Origin: Achromobacter denitrificans NBRC 15125
Lineage (GTDB): Bacteria > Pseudomonadota > Gammaproteobacteria > Burkholderiales > Burkholderiaceae_B
Length of the DNA: 64,000 nt
Direction: 5' to 3'
Assembly (NCBI RefSeq): GCF_001571365.1
Contig: NZ_BCTQ01000007.1
Location: 124,001 to 188,000, forward strand
Within the stretch, counting starts at the first letter, position 1. Each line of letters begins with the position of its first letter. Positions 24,275 through 32,706 of this stretch are shown here, one piece after another. The position numbers and the translations under genes were made by a program. The notes beneath the pieces are model-generated. The model was not told the origin of the DNA and ran no database searches. It saw nothing but the letters and a program-made list of their open reading frames with translations.

Positions 24275-24284
24275 TTTCATGAAA
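24275..24284. promoter_or_regulatory. TTTCATGAAA palindrome upstream of lgmA
   Basis: A perfect 10-base palindrome about 60 bases before the lgmA ATG. BvgA sites in Bordetella are built from inverted TTTC-type heptads, and Bordetella lgmB is known to be Bvg-activated, so a response-regulator site is possible. The match is too short to be firm. Confidence 0.25.
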
Positions 24285-24346
24285 ATTCGACGAGCCCCTC
24301 CTCATACTGCCCGCCATAGTGTCCTGCAATCCGAGCTCAGAGTTCT

Positions 24347-25393
24347 ATGCACATCCAGTTCCGGTCCGATCCCATCGCTCCGCAAGTGTTGACCAAAACG
24401 TACCCCGTGGAATCGCTTTGGTCGACCCAGGCGGCCAACGTGCCGTACGACACCTGCGTGACTTGCGTCATTCCCTGCCTGAATGAATGCGAGAACCTGC
24501 GGGTGCTGCTGCCTTTGCTGCGCAGCCGGCTCTCGGCCCTCTGCTCCGGCTGGGAAGTGATCGTGGCCGACGACGGCAGCACGGACGGCACCGAGGAACT
24601 CATGGCGGAATGGACGGAGCACGAGGGCTTTCGCTACGTGCAGCTGTCGCGCAATTTCGGCAAGGAAGCGGCGCTCAGCGCGGGCCTGGAGGCCGCCACC
24701 GGCGACGTCGTGATCTGCCTGGATGCCGACCTGCAGCATCCGCCGGCCCTGATCGAACAGATGCTGGCGCGCTGGGCCGCGGGCGCCGAGATGGTCTACG
24801 CCGTGCGCGAAAGCCGCGACGACGAATCCTGGATCAAGCGCTCGGGCGCGCGCTGGTTCTACAAGCTGCTGAGCGGCGCGCGCGGGGTCGACGTGCCCGC
24901 CCATGCCGGCGATTTCCGGCTGATGGACCGCAGCGTGGTGGACGCGCTGAACGCCTTGCCGGAACGCACCCGCTTCATGAAAGGGCTGTATGCCTGGGTT
25001 GGATTCAAGGGCGAGGCGCTGGCCTACACGCCGGACGAGCGGATGCATGGCGACAGCCGTTTCGGCAGCATGCGTCTGTTCCGCCTCGCGCTGGACGGGC
25101 TGACCGCCTTCACGACCTGGCCGTTGCGTCTGGTCAGCCTGGTGGGCGTGGCCTTCGCCGTGCTGGCGCTGGCGTACGCGGGCTATCTCGTGGGCGATTA
25201 CCTGCTGTCGGGCAACCCGGTATCGGGCTGGACCACCATCGTCACCGCCGTGCTGTTCTTCGCCGGCGTGAACCTGATTTCCCTGGGCGTGGTGGGCGAG
25301 TACGTCGCCCGGATCTTCGACGAGGTCAAGGGCCGTCCGCTGTTCGTGGTGCGCCGGCGCCAAGGGCGCGCTTCCCGTCCGGAACCGCGCTGA
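24347..25393 (+). CDS. lgmA: Family 2 glycosyltransferase, lipid A glucosamine modification
   Basis: A 348-residue ArnC/DPM1-type enzyme that attaches a sugar to undecaprenyl phosphate at the cytoplasmic face. GT2 motifs are VIPCLNECENL, VADDGSTDGTEE and CLDADLQHPP; two C-terminal helices at about 255-320 anchor it. It is one base upstream of an ArnT-type transferase and close to GtrA-like and ChbG-like genes. This set matches the Bordetella lgm locus, in which the first step is proposed to be N-acetylglucosamine transfer to the lipid carrier. Confidence 0.85.
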   Translation: MHIQFRSDPIAPQVLTKTYPVESLWSTQAANVPYDTCVTCVIPCLNECENLRVLLPLLRSRLSALCSGWEVIVADDGSTDGTEELMAEWTEHEGFRYVQLSRNFGKEAALSAGLEAATGDVVICLDADLQHPPALIEQMLARWAAGAEMVYAVRESRDDESWIKRSGARWFYKLLSGARGVDVPAHAGDFRLMDRSVVDALNALPERTRFMKGLYAWVGFKGEALAYTPDERMHGDSRFGSMRLFRLALDGLTAFTTWPLRLVSLVGVAFAVLALAYAGYLVGDYLLSGNPVSGWTTIVTAVLFFAGVNLISLGVVGEYVARIFDEVKGRPLFVVRRRQGRASRPEPR

Positions 25394-25394
25394 C

Positions 25395-26978
25395 ATGTTC
25401 GCCACGATGCTCCGGGGGCGCTCCGTCTGGACCCCGCCGGCAGGACGCTTTCTGCTCGCGATCGGGATTTGGCTGGCATGGCTGGCGTGGCTCAGGCCCC
25501 TGACGCTGCCCGACGAGGGCCGTTACGCCGGCGTGGCCTGGGACATGCTGCGCAGCGGCTCGCATGCCGTGCCGTTGCTTGACGGCATGCCGTATTTCCA
25601 CAAACCGCCGCTCTATTACTGGCTGACGGAACTGTCGTTTTCCGTGTTCGGCGTGCATCCCTGGGCGGCGCGCGTGCCATCCTGGCTGGCGGCCTGGGGC
25701 GCGGCGGCGGCGCTGTACGGCTTTCTGCGCCGCTACCGCGACGCGGCCTCCGCCACGCTGACCGTGCTGATCCTCGCCACCATGCCGTTCTTCTACGGCG
25801 GCGCGCAGTTCGCGAACCTGGACATGCTGGTGGCCGGCATGATCACGCTATGCCTGCTGGCCGCGGCCGACACGGTGCTGCGCGCCGAACGCGGGCAGGC
25901 GTACCGCTGGATGTCGCTGGCCGCCGCCGCGCTGGCGGCCCTGGCCGTGCTGGCCAAGGGTCTGATCGGCGTGGTGCTGCCGGGCGCCATCCTGTTCCTC
26001 TGGCTGGCGTGGGGGCGGCGCTGGCGCGGCCTGGCCGCGCTGCTCTGGCCCCCCGCGGTGCTGGTGTTCCTGGCGGTGGCGGCGCCCTGGTTCGTGCTGA
26101 TGCAGATGCGCTTTCCCGGCTTCTACGATTATTTCTTCGTCTATCAGCATTTCCAGCGTTTCGCGGCCAGCGGCTTCAACAACGCCCAGCCGTTCTGGTT
26201 CTACCTGCCGGTGGTCGCCGGCCTGAGCCTGCCGTGGTCCCTGTGGGGCGGCGGGGTCCTGCGCAAGGCATTCTGGGCCGACGGCCCGGCGCGCGACCTG
26301 CGGCGGTTCGCGCTGCTGTGGCTCGCGGTGGTGATCGTGTTTTTTTCGCTGCCCAATTCCAAGCTGGTGGGCTATGTGCTGCCCGCGCTGGCGCCGCTGG
26401 CCTTCCTGCTGTCGGAAGTCATCCTCGGCGCCTGGCGCGCCGAGACCGAAGCCGTCACGCCGCGCCTGGTGCGCCTGAGCGCCGCCGTGGCCGCGGGCAT
26501 CTGCCTGGTCGCGGTGGGCATCGCCGCCAACAACGCGCGAGGCAGCGCCGGCCCGCTGGCGAAGGTCGTGCGGGAACAGGCGAAGCCGGAAGACACTTTC
26601 GTGTCGCTGCATACCTATCCCTTCGACCTGGCCTTGTACGCCCGCGCTCCCCGGCCGACCTGGGTGGTGGACGACTGGCTCAATCCGGAGGTGCCGACGC
26701 GCGACAACTGGCGCAAGGAACTGTACGACGCGGCCAAGTTCGATCCGGCCACCGGCCAGGAAGTGCTGGTCAGCCCCGCGGAGTTCAACGCCCGCCTGTG
26801 CAAGGCGCCGGACGGGGCGCGTTATTGGGTGTGGGGCACCACCGCGGACAACCCGGTCTACCTGCCGCTGCGGGGGCTGTCGCCCGTGGTCACCAGCGCC
26901 AAGTACGCCATGTGGCGCGTCGAGGTGGACGCCGCCCTCAGGCAGCGGGTTTGTGGCGGAACGCCCAAAGCCGGCTAG
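25395..26978 (+). CDS. lgmB: ArnT-like lipid A glucosamine transferase
   Basis: A 527-residue polytopic GT-C transferase of the PMT_2 type. The first periplasmic loop carries the catalytic-type acid in TLPDEGRYAGVAWDM, followed by HKPPLYYWLTE, both family hallmarks; about 12-13 helices occupy the first 370 residues and a periplasmic C-terminal domain follows. The Bordetella ortholog puts glucosamine on the lipid A phosphates. Its start overlaps the lgmA region tightly (one-base gap). Its last 41 bases overlap the 3' end of the GtrA-like gene on the other strand. Confidence 0.87.
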   Translation: MFATMLRGRSVWTPPAGRFLLAIGIWLAWLAWLRPLTLPDEGRYAGVAWDMLRSGSHAVPLLDGMPYFHKPPLYYWLTELSFSVFGVHPWAARVPSWLAAWGAAAALYGFLRRYRDAASATLTVLILATMPFFYGGAQFANLDMLVAGMITLCLLAAADTVLRAERGQAYRWMSLAAAALAALAVLAKGLIGVVLPGAILFLWLAWGRRWRGLAALLWPPAVLVFLAVAAPWFVLMQMRFPGFYDYFFVYQHFQRFAASGFNNAQPFWFYLPVVAGLSLPWSLWGGGVLRKAFWADGPARDLRRFALLWLAVVIVFFSLPNSKLVGYVLPALAPLAFLLSEVILGAWRAETEAVTPRLVRLSAAVAAGICLVAVGIAANNARGSAGPLAKVVREQAKPEDTFVSLHTYPFDLALYARAPRPTWVVDDWLNPEVPTRDNWRKELYDAAKFDPATGQEVLVSPAEFNARLCKAPDGARYWVWGTTADNPVYLPLRGLSPVVTSAKYAMWRVEVDAALRQRVCGGTPKAG

Positions 26979-27333
26979 CGATGAAGGTGGCGACGGCCAG
27001 CCCGGCCAGTATCAGGGCGAGCAGGATGTCGTAGCGGATGGCGGTGCTGTGCAGCAGCCAGGCGTATGAAGCCTCGTTGATGGCGAAGCCGGCGGCTGAC
27101 ACAAGGAAGAAACGACGCGCTGCTACTGTCCAAGGGGTTTTTGAATGTCGGAACGTAAGCCGGTAGTGGCCCGCGAAGGAAACCGCGAATGCGACCAGCC
27201 AGCCGATCAGGTTGGCGGCCAGCGGCGGCATCCCGAAGGCCTCCACGCAGCCGACGGCAACGGCCCAATGCGTGGCAGCGGCGGCGCAACCGACGGCAAT
27301 GAAAGTGCTTACTTGTCGCAGCAGGGCGCGCAT
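26938..27333 (-). CDS. lgmD: GtrA-family membrane protein, probable sugar-lipid flippase
   Basis: A 131-residue protein with four hydrophobic helices and the GtrA-type motifs SFAGHYRLTFRHS and SRLWAFRHKPAA. GtrA proteins are thought to flip undecaprenyl-phosphate sugars. The start is the ATG read from 27333; a much longer frame upstream is a shadow of the deacetylase gene. It is transcribed against lgmB with a 41-base 3' overlap and divergently from the deacetylase. The symbol is from memory of the four-gene Bordetella lgm set and could be interchanged with lgmC. Confidence 0.75.
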   Translation of the reverse strand: MRALLRQVSTFIAVGCAAAATHWAVAVGCVEAFGMPPLAANLIGWLVAFAVSFAGHYRLTFRHSKTPWTVAARRFFLVSAAGFAINEASYAWLLHSTAIRYDILLALILAGLAVATFIASRLWAFRHKPAA

Positions 27334-27369
27334 GGAAACCGTGGGGAAATGGAAGTAAGGGGTATTGCG

Positions 27370-28185
27370 ATGAGCAAACGTATCGTGGTCTGCGGTGACG
27401 ATTTTGGCATGAATGCGGACATCGATGAAGGCATGATCGAGCTGGCCGGCATGGGCCGCCTGAGCGCGGTAAGCTGCCTGGCGCTGGGGCCTTCGTTCGC
27501 CGCCGATGCGCGCCGTCTGGCGCCGCTGGACGTGGACGTCGGCCTGCACGTGAACTTCACGGAATCGCTGGAGCCGCGGGCCGAGCCGATGCCCACGCTG
27601 GGCAGGCTGATCCTCAAGGCCTACGCCGGCCGTCTGGACAGCGCCTGGATCGATGCGCAGCTGACGCGCCAGTTCGACGCGTTCGAAGCCGCGCTCGGCC
27701 GCGCGCCGGACTATGTCGACGGCCACCAGCACGTCCATCAGTTGCCCGGCATCCGTTCGCGCCTGTTGCTGCTGCTCAAGCGCCGCTACGGCGAGAACCG
27801 GCCCTGGCTGCGACAGACCACGCCCGGCATGCAGAGCGGCATCCCGCTGCGGGAAGCTTTCAAGGCCCGCGTCATCGGCGCCCTGGGCGCCGCGGCGCTG
27901 GCCCGCGAGGCGCACAAGGACGGCTTGCGCACCAATCGCCGGTTGCTGGGCGTCTACGGATTCGACGGCGGCAAGCGGCGCTATGCGGACCTGCTGCAGA
28001 ACTGGCTGTTCAACGCGCGCGACTGCGACCTGCTCATGTGCCATCCCGCCGTGGGCTGCAAGGACGGCAGCGCCATGTCGCGCCAGCGCCGCGCGGAGTT
28101 CGACGTGCTGGCCAGCCCCAAGCTGGGCGACTGGCTCAACATCAACGGCGTGCACATTTCGCGCCTGCCGGCGGTGGCGCGGTGA
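27370..28185 (+). CDS. lgmC: ChbG/HpnK (YdjC) family carbohydrate deacetylase
   Basis: A 271-residue metal-dependent deacetylase. The N-terminal CGDDFGMNADID holds the metal aspartate pair, VDGHQHVHQLPG the metal histidines, and CHPAV the C-terminal catalytic histidine. In the lgm pathway it would remove the acetyl group from the carrier-linked N-acetylglucosamine. The ATG at 27370 is preceded by AAGG. It is divergent from the GtrA-like gene with a 36-base gap. lgmC/lgmD naming is from memory. Confidence 0.82.
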   Translation: MSKRIVVCGDDFGMNADIDEGMIELAGMGRLSAVSCLALGPSFAADARRLAPLDVDVGLHVNFTESLEPRAEPMPTLGRLILKAYAGRLDSAWIDAQLTRQFDAFEAALGRAPDYVDGHQHVHQLPGIRSRLLLLLKRRYGENRPWLRQTTPGMQSGIPLREAFKARVIGALGAAALAREAHKDGLRTNRRLLGVYGFDGGKRRYADLLQNWLFNARDCDLLMCHPAVGCKDGSAMSRQRRAEFDVLASPKLGDWLNINGVHISRLPAVAR

Positions 28186-28201
28186 CGCGCCGGGACAGGC
28201 C

Positions 28202-29065
28202 CTAGCCGCCCGTCAGGCTTTGCAGCAGCCAGGCGCCGGCGGGGCCCAGCGCCCGGCGGCGGGACCAGACCGCGTCCACGCGGATGTGGCGCGGCCAGCC
28301 CGGCGCCTTCAGCTCGGCCAGCTGGTCCTGGCCGAAACGCTGGATCATCCAGCGCGGCAATTCAGTCCAGCCAAACCCCCGGCTGGCCATTTCCAGCAGC
28401 ATGAGATAGCCCGGCGCCGACCAGGTCGAATAGGCGGGCTCGGCCTCTTTGTCGCCCAGCTCGTAGGTGCTCAGGCGCAGCGCGCGCTCGGACTTGAGCT
28501 GGTCTTCCGTCACGCTGGGCAGCTTGGCCAGCGGATGGCCGCGCCCCACGCACAGCACGATTTCCGACAGCTCGGCCAGCGTGGCGTGGGCCACGTCCGG
28601 CGGATAGGTTTCCTGGGCCGCCATCAGCCCGAGGTGCGCGCGCCCTTGCTGCACCAGCGCCACCACGTCCTCGTACTCGGCAATCAGGCATTCGAAGCGC
28701 AGCGCCGGATAGCGCTGGTCGATCTGGCTGAGCATGGTGTCGAAGGTTTCCGACTGGAACGTATCGGACAAGACCACAGTGAGCCGCGGCTCCAGGCCCT
28801 CGGCCAGCTGGCTGGCGCTGCGGTTCAGGCGGTCGTTCGCGGCGAGCACCTGCAAGGCCTGTCCCAGCAGGACCTGGCCCGCCTCGGTCAGCACCGGTTG
28901 CCGCTGGCTGCGGTCGAACAAGGCCACGTTCAGGTCCACCTCCAGGTTGGCGACGGTCTCGCTGATGGTGGACTGGCTTTTGCCCAGCTTGCGGGCCGCG
29001 GCGGAGAAGGAGCCCTCCGAGGCGACCTGGGCGAACGCCGCCAGGGATTCCAATGAATGGCGCAT
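28202..29065 (-). CDS. LysR-family regulator divergent from PACE efflux gene
   Basis: A 287-residue LysR protein. The N-terminal helix-turn-helix is GSFSAAARKLGKSQSTISETVANLE at 20-45 in pieces (SAAARKLGKSQSTIS), followed by an effector domain from about 90. It is divergent from the small efflux transporter, the standard arrangement for PACE genes, and probably regulates it from the shared 127-base promoter region. The effector is unknown. Confidence 0.9.
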   Translation of the reverse strand: MRHSLESLAAFAQVASEGSFSAAARKLGKSQSTISETVANLEVDLNVALFDRSQRQPVLTEAGQVLLGQALQVLAANDRLNRSASQLAEGLEPRLTVVLSDTFQSETFDTMLSQIDQRYPALRFECLIAEYEDVVALVQQGRAHLGLMAAQETYPPDVAHATLAELSEIVLCVGRGHPLAKLPSVTEDQLKSERALRLSTYELGDKEAEPAYSTWSAPGYLMLLEMASRGFGWTELPRWMIQRFGQDQLAELKAPGWPRHIRVDAVWSRRRALGPAGAWLLQSLTGG

Positions 29066-29101
29066 AAGGGGTGCCTGGAGTTCGGGGGCTGAAGATGCTG
29101 T

Positions 29102-29116
29102 ATCGGTTTTTCCGAT
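29102..29116. promoter_or_regulatory. Inverted repeat between LysR and PACE genes
   Basis: ATCGG and CCGAT flank five T, in the divergent promoter region. The size and placement fit a LysR dimer site, but it also resembles a chance palindrome in an AT-rich region. Confidence 0.35.
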
Positions 29117-29191
29117 GAATACTATCTTTATGGTAACGGAAATATCGTCGAAAATCGCTTCCGTTCCGTAGCAACCGACCTCAGGTGGGTC

Positions 29192-29674
29192 ATGACGCAA
29201 GCCAAGAAAACCCTCAAAGAACGTTTCTTCCACGCCTTTCTCTTCGAAATCCTCGCCATCGGCCTGTGCGCGCCCGTCGCGGCCTGGGCCATGGGCAAGT
29301 CCCTGTTCGAAATGGGCGTGCTGACCGCGGTGATCGCCTGGATCGCGCTGGTCTGGAACATGATCTACAACGCCGGCTTCGACCGCATCGAGAACCGCTT
29401 CGGCTGGACCCGCAACTTGCGGGTGCGCGTGGTGCACGCCTTCGGCTTCGAGCTGGGGCTGATCCTGATCGTGATCCCGCTGGCCGCCTGGTGGCTCAGC
29501 ATCAGCCTGTGGGAGGCATTCGTGCTGGACATCGCGCTGGTGCTGTTCTACCTGCCTTACGCCTTCTTCTACAACCTCGCGTACGACCGCTCGCGTCCGC
29601 GGGTCATGAAATGGCTGAGCCGCAATGACGAGCCGGCCGCCTCGGCCGTGGCGCGCCAGACGCCCTGCGCGTGA
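29192..29674 (+). CDS. PACE-family multidrug/polyamine efflux transporter (AceI-like)
   Basis: A 160-residue protein with four helices in two tandem bacterial transmembrane pair domains. Each repeat begins with the family signature: RFFHAFLFE near residues 11-19 and RVVHAFGFE near 79-87, with the glutamate needed for proton coupling at position 19. PACE proteins export biocides such as chlorhexidine and short diamines. The divergent LysR gene supports the call. Confidence 0.92.
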   Translation: MTQAKKTLKERFFHAFLFEILAIGLCAPVAAWAMGKSLFEMGVLTAVIAWIALVWNMIYNAGFDRIENRFGWTRNLRVRVVHAFGFELGLILIVIPLAAWWLSISLWEAFVLDIALVLFYLPYAFFYNLAYDRSRPRVMKWLSRNDEPAASAVARQTPCA

Positions 29675-29699
29675 ATTCCCGCGCGGCGCGCGGGCCGGT

Positions 29700-30587
29700 T
29701 CAGCCCGCCTTGCGCTGGTAGGCGCGGCTGGCGTCCCGCATGAAGGTCTTCACGGCGGTTTCGTATTGTTCGCCGCTGCGGAAGGCGCCCGAATGCGAGG
29801 CGCCTTCGATCTTCACCAGGCGCTTCAGGTCCGGTGAAACGTTGCGGGCCGCGGCGAACAGCTCGTCGCTCATGGTGTGCGGCACCACGCGGTCCGCGGT
29901 GCCGTGCATGAACAACATGGGCGTGTGCAGCGCGGCCAGCTTGTCGACCGAGTCGAACGGCTGCGTGACCAGCAGGCTGGCGCCCGGCACCTTGCCCCAG
30001 CGCAGGGTGCCCAGCATCGCGCCGATGCTGGTGAAGCTAGATTCCACGATCAGGCCGGCGAAGTCCGGTTGCTCGGGCCGCGAGGCCAGGTCGATCGCGA
30101 TCGCGCCGCCCAGGCTGTGGCCGTAGACGAAGCGGCGCGACGGGTCGGGCTGGAGCCGGGCCAGTTCCTTCAGCCCGGCGATGGCGTCTTCCTGCGCGCT
30201 TTGCTCGGACGGCAGGCGCGTGGTGGAGGCGCCGAAGCCGCGGTAGTCGATGGCCAGCACGGAATAACCCATGCGCGTCCAGCCGTCGATGCGGAAGGCG
30301 CTGCCGTTCAGGTTCCAGCGGGCGCCGTGCAGGTACAGCACGGTGGGGGCGTTGGCCTGCGGGCTCTGCCAGTACCAGGCGCGCACCTGGTCGCCGTCGG
30401 CCAGCGTCAGGTCGTAGACGCGGGTGCCCGCGGCGGGCTCGCGCCACCAGGTCTGGGGCTCGGCCTGCGGCGAAAAAATGGTCTGGCGCTGCCAGGAATC
30501 CAGTTGCGTGCAGCCCACTACGCCGGCGCCCACGAGCAGGGAGGCGGCGAACAGACGGCGGAAGGCGTGGCGGGAAAGGGCGGGCAT
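29700..30587 (-). CDS. Alpha/beta-hydrolase lipoprotein (BEM46/ABHD13-like)
   Basis: A 295-residue serine hydrolase with an N-terminal lipoprotein-type signal ending VVGC. The nucleophile elbow is GHSLGG, the acid is in HGTADRVVP and the histidine in GASHSGAF. The oxyanion strand reads VLYLHGARWN. The start used is the ATG read from 30587; another ATG 45 bases upstream would lengthen the N-terminus. Substrate unknown; an envelope location is likely. Confidence 0.8.
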   Translation of the reverse strand: MPALSRHAFRRLFAASLLVGAGVVGCTQLDSWQRQTIFSPQAEPQTWWREPAAGTRVYDLTLADGDQVRAWYWQSPQANAPTVLYLHGARWNLNGSAFRIDGWTRMGYSVLAIDYRGFGASTTRLPSEQSAQEDAIAGLKELARLQPDPSRRFVYGHSLGGAIAIDLASRPEQPDFAGLIVESSFTSIGAMLGTLRWGKVPGASLLVTQPFDSVDKLAALHTPMLFMHGTADRVVPHTMSDELFAAARNVSPDLKRLVKIEGASHSGAFRSGEQYETAVKTFMRDASRAYQRKAG

Positions 30588-30625
30588 GAACGATGTGACC
30601 CGGGCAAGGCGATGAGGTTCCGGCA

Positions 30626-31513
30626 TCAGCATACTTCGGGATGCACCTCGCGGGTCAAGGCCAGCCAGGCCTGGGCGGCATGCGACAGGTAGCCGCCGCG
30701 GCGCCAGACCAGCACCATTTCCCAGTCCGTGCCCGCGTCGCGCAGCGGCACGCGCGAGACGCCGGCATGCAATTCCTCGCGCGCCTTCAGGCGCGGCAGA
30801 AAGGCGACCCCCAGGCCGGCGGCCACCAGCGCCACGATGAAATCGACCTGGCCGCTGCGCGCCGCGATCGCGGGCGCGAAGCCGGCGCGCTCGCAAGCGT
30901 CGTGGAGAATGCGGTTCAGGGCGAAGCCCGTTTCAAACAGGATGAAGGGCGAATCGCGCAGTTCGCGCAGGCTGACGGCCTCGGCGCGCGCCTTGGGGTG
31001 GTCGGCCGGCATCAACGCCACCAGCGGTTCGCGCGCCACCGGCTGCCATTCGAAGTGGTCCGGCACGGGCTTGAGCGAGGCCGCCAGCTCGATTTCCCCC
31101 GCCATCACCATCTCTTCCAGGCGGCGGCTGCCGTGTTCCACCAGGCTGATCTCGACCTGCGGATAGCGGCTGCGGAAGCGCGCGAACATGGGCGCGAACA
31201 GCGTGCTGCTGCCCAGCGGCGGCAGGCCCAGGCGCAGGACTCCGCGCTTGAGGCCCTTCAGTTCGTCCAATTCGGCATACAGGTCGTCGCGCTGCGCCAG
31301 CATGGCCACCGCGCGGCGATACACGATCTCGCCGGCGGCCGTCAGCCGGGGCGGCTGGGCGTGGCGGTCCAGCAACGGCATGCCCAGTTCGTCTTCGAGC
31401 TGGCGCACGGCCTTGCTCACGGTGGGCTGGGTCGCGAACACGGCCTTGGCCGCCTGCGAGAAGCCGCCTTGGCGCACCACCTCGACCAGGGCGCGCAAGG
31501 GGCGCAGTTCCAT
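30626..31513 (-). CDS. LysR-family regulator of the cidA/cidB pair
   Basis: A 295-residue LysR protein with HTH region FSQAAKAVFATQPTVSKAV and a C-terminal effector domain. It is divergent from a CidA/LrgA-like gene 98 bases away, the arrangement seen for CidR-type regulators, which respond to acetate or pyruvate overflow in Gram-positive bacteria. Its effector here is unknown. Confidence 0.88.
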   Translation of the reverse strand: MELRPLRALVEVVRQGGFSQAAKAVFATQPTVSKAVRQLEDELGMPLLDRHAQPPRLTAAGEIVYRRAVAMLAQRDDLYAELDELKGLKRGVLRLGLPPLGSSTLFAPMFARFRSRYPQVEISLVEHGSRRLEEMVMAGEIELAASLKPVPDHFEWQPVAREPLVALMPADHPKARAEAVSLRELRDSPFILFETGFALNRILHDACERAGFAPAIAARSGQVDFIVALVAAGLGVAFLPRLKAREELHAGVSRVPLRDAGTDWEMVLVWRRGGYLSHAAQAWLALTREVHPEVC

Positions 31514-31611
31514 GGTTATGCCTGATTGGAATAGGTTGAATTCAACGAATTCATTTTATCTATGGCGAGCCCGGGCGTAAAACAGAAGCTTGCCGCTGGA
31601 ACGCCCTCCCG

Positions 31612-32016
31612 ATGTCCTTGTCCCGCTACCCCATCCTCGCCCGCAGCGCGCTGCGCCGCAGCCGCGTGCTGCAAATCTGCTTGATCGTCCTGTTCTCCTG
31701 GCTGGGCCAGGCGCTCGCCCAGGTCTCCGGGTTGCCCGTGCCCGGCGGAGTCATCGGCATGGCGATCGTGCTGGTCCTGCTGGCGACACGCCGCCTGCGC
31801 GTGCGCAACGTGCATCGCGGCGCCAGCTGGCTGCTGGGCGAAATGCTGCTGTTCTTCGTGCCCGCCGTGATGTCGTTGCTGGACCACCGCGAGTTCCTGG
31901 GGCTGCTGGGCTTGAAGCTGCTTGCCGTCATCCTGCTGGGCACCGCGCTGGTCATGGCCGGCACGGCGCTGACCATCGATCTCTGCTACCGCTGGATGAA
32001 CCGTCATGCCGGCTGA
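31612..32016 (+). CDS. CidA/LrgA holin-like membrane protein
   Basis: A 134-residue protein with four helices. Family motifs are LFSWLGQALAQVSGLPVPG, GVIGMAIVL and ASWLLGEMLLFFVPAVMSL. Members form holin-like pores or act in overflow metabolite transport with their LrgB partner. The 3' end overlaps the LrgB gene by 11 bases, so translation is coupled. Confidence 0.92.
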   Translation: MSLSRYPILARSALRRSRVLQICLIVLFSWLGQALAQVSGLPVPGGVIGMAIVLVLLATRRLRVRNVHRGASWLLGEMLLFFVPAVMSLLDHREFLGLLGLKLLAVILLGTALVMAGTALTIDLCYRWMNRHAG

Positions 32017-32698
32017 TTTCAATACGCTGTTCTGGCCCGCGGCGACCATATTCGCCTACGCCTGCGCGCGGCTGTTCTACCGACGCTACGCCTACTGGTG
32101 CACCTCGACCCTGGTGGTCGCGCCCGCGCTGCTGCTGGCGCTGGCGGTGGCGCTCCACGCCGGCTACCGCGACTATATGGCGGGATCGCACTGGCTGATG
32201 GCCATGCTGGGGCCGGTCATCGTGGCCTTCGCGCTGCCGCTGTACGAGCAGCGCGCGCTGATCCGCCGCTATTGGCCGGTGTTGGCCGCGGGCGTCGCGG
32301 TGGGCAGCCTGATCGCGGGCGCCAGCGCCTGGATGCTGGGCAGCCTGCTGGACCTGCCGGCCGACCTGCGGTTGAGCCTGCTGCCGCGGTCGGTGGCCAC
32401 GCCCTTCGCCGTGGCGGTGTCCGCCCACGTGGGCGGCGTGCCCGATCTGACCGCGGTGTTCGTCATCGTGACCGGCGTATTTGGCGCGGCCATCGGTCAG
32501 TTCATGCGCCGCTGGCTGCCGTTGCGCTCGGCCCTGGCACGCGGCGCGCTGTTCGGCATGGGCGCCCACGGCGCCGGCACGGCGAAGGCCCGCGAACTCG
32601 CGGCCGAAGAGGGTGCGGTCGCGGGCCTGGTGATGGTGATGGCGGGCCTGTTCAACGTGCTGGTCACGCCGGCCGTGGTGGTGGCCCTGCAGGCCTGA
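32006..32698 (+). CDS. LrgB/CidB family membrane protein
   Basis: A 230-residue polytopic protein. Visible signatures are AMLGPVIVAFALPLY, SLLPRSVATPFAVAVS and the C-terminal FGMGAHGAGTAKARE. It works with the CidA-like protein encoded immediately upstream. It converges on the LysE-type exporter gene with an 8-base gap. Confidence 0.92.
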   Translation: MPADFNTLFWPAATIFAYACARLFYRRYAYWCTSTLVVAPALLLALAVALHAGYRDYMAGSHWLMAMLGPVIVAFALPLYEQRALIRRYWPVLAAGVAVGSLIAGASAWMLGSLLDLPADLRLSLLPRSVATPFAVAVSAHVGGVPDLTAVFVIVTGVFGAAIGQFMRRWLPLRSALARGALFGMGAHGAGTAKARELAAEEGAVAGLVMVMAGLFNVLVTPAVVVALQA

Positions 32699-32706
32699 GC
32701 GCCGCG

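Noticed and set aside
26938-28155. 405-residue reading of the GtrA-like gene
   Set aside because: Everything before the ATG read from 27333 is a shadow of the deacetylase gene on the other strand.
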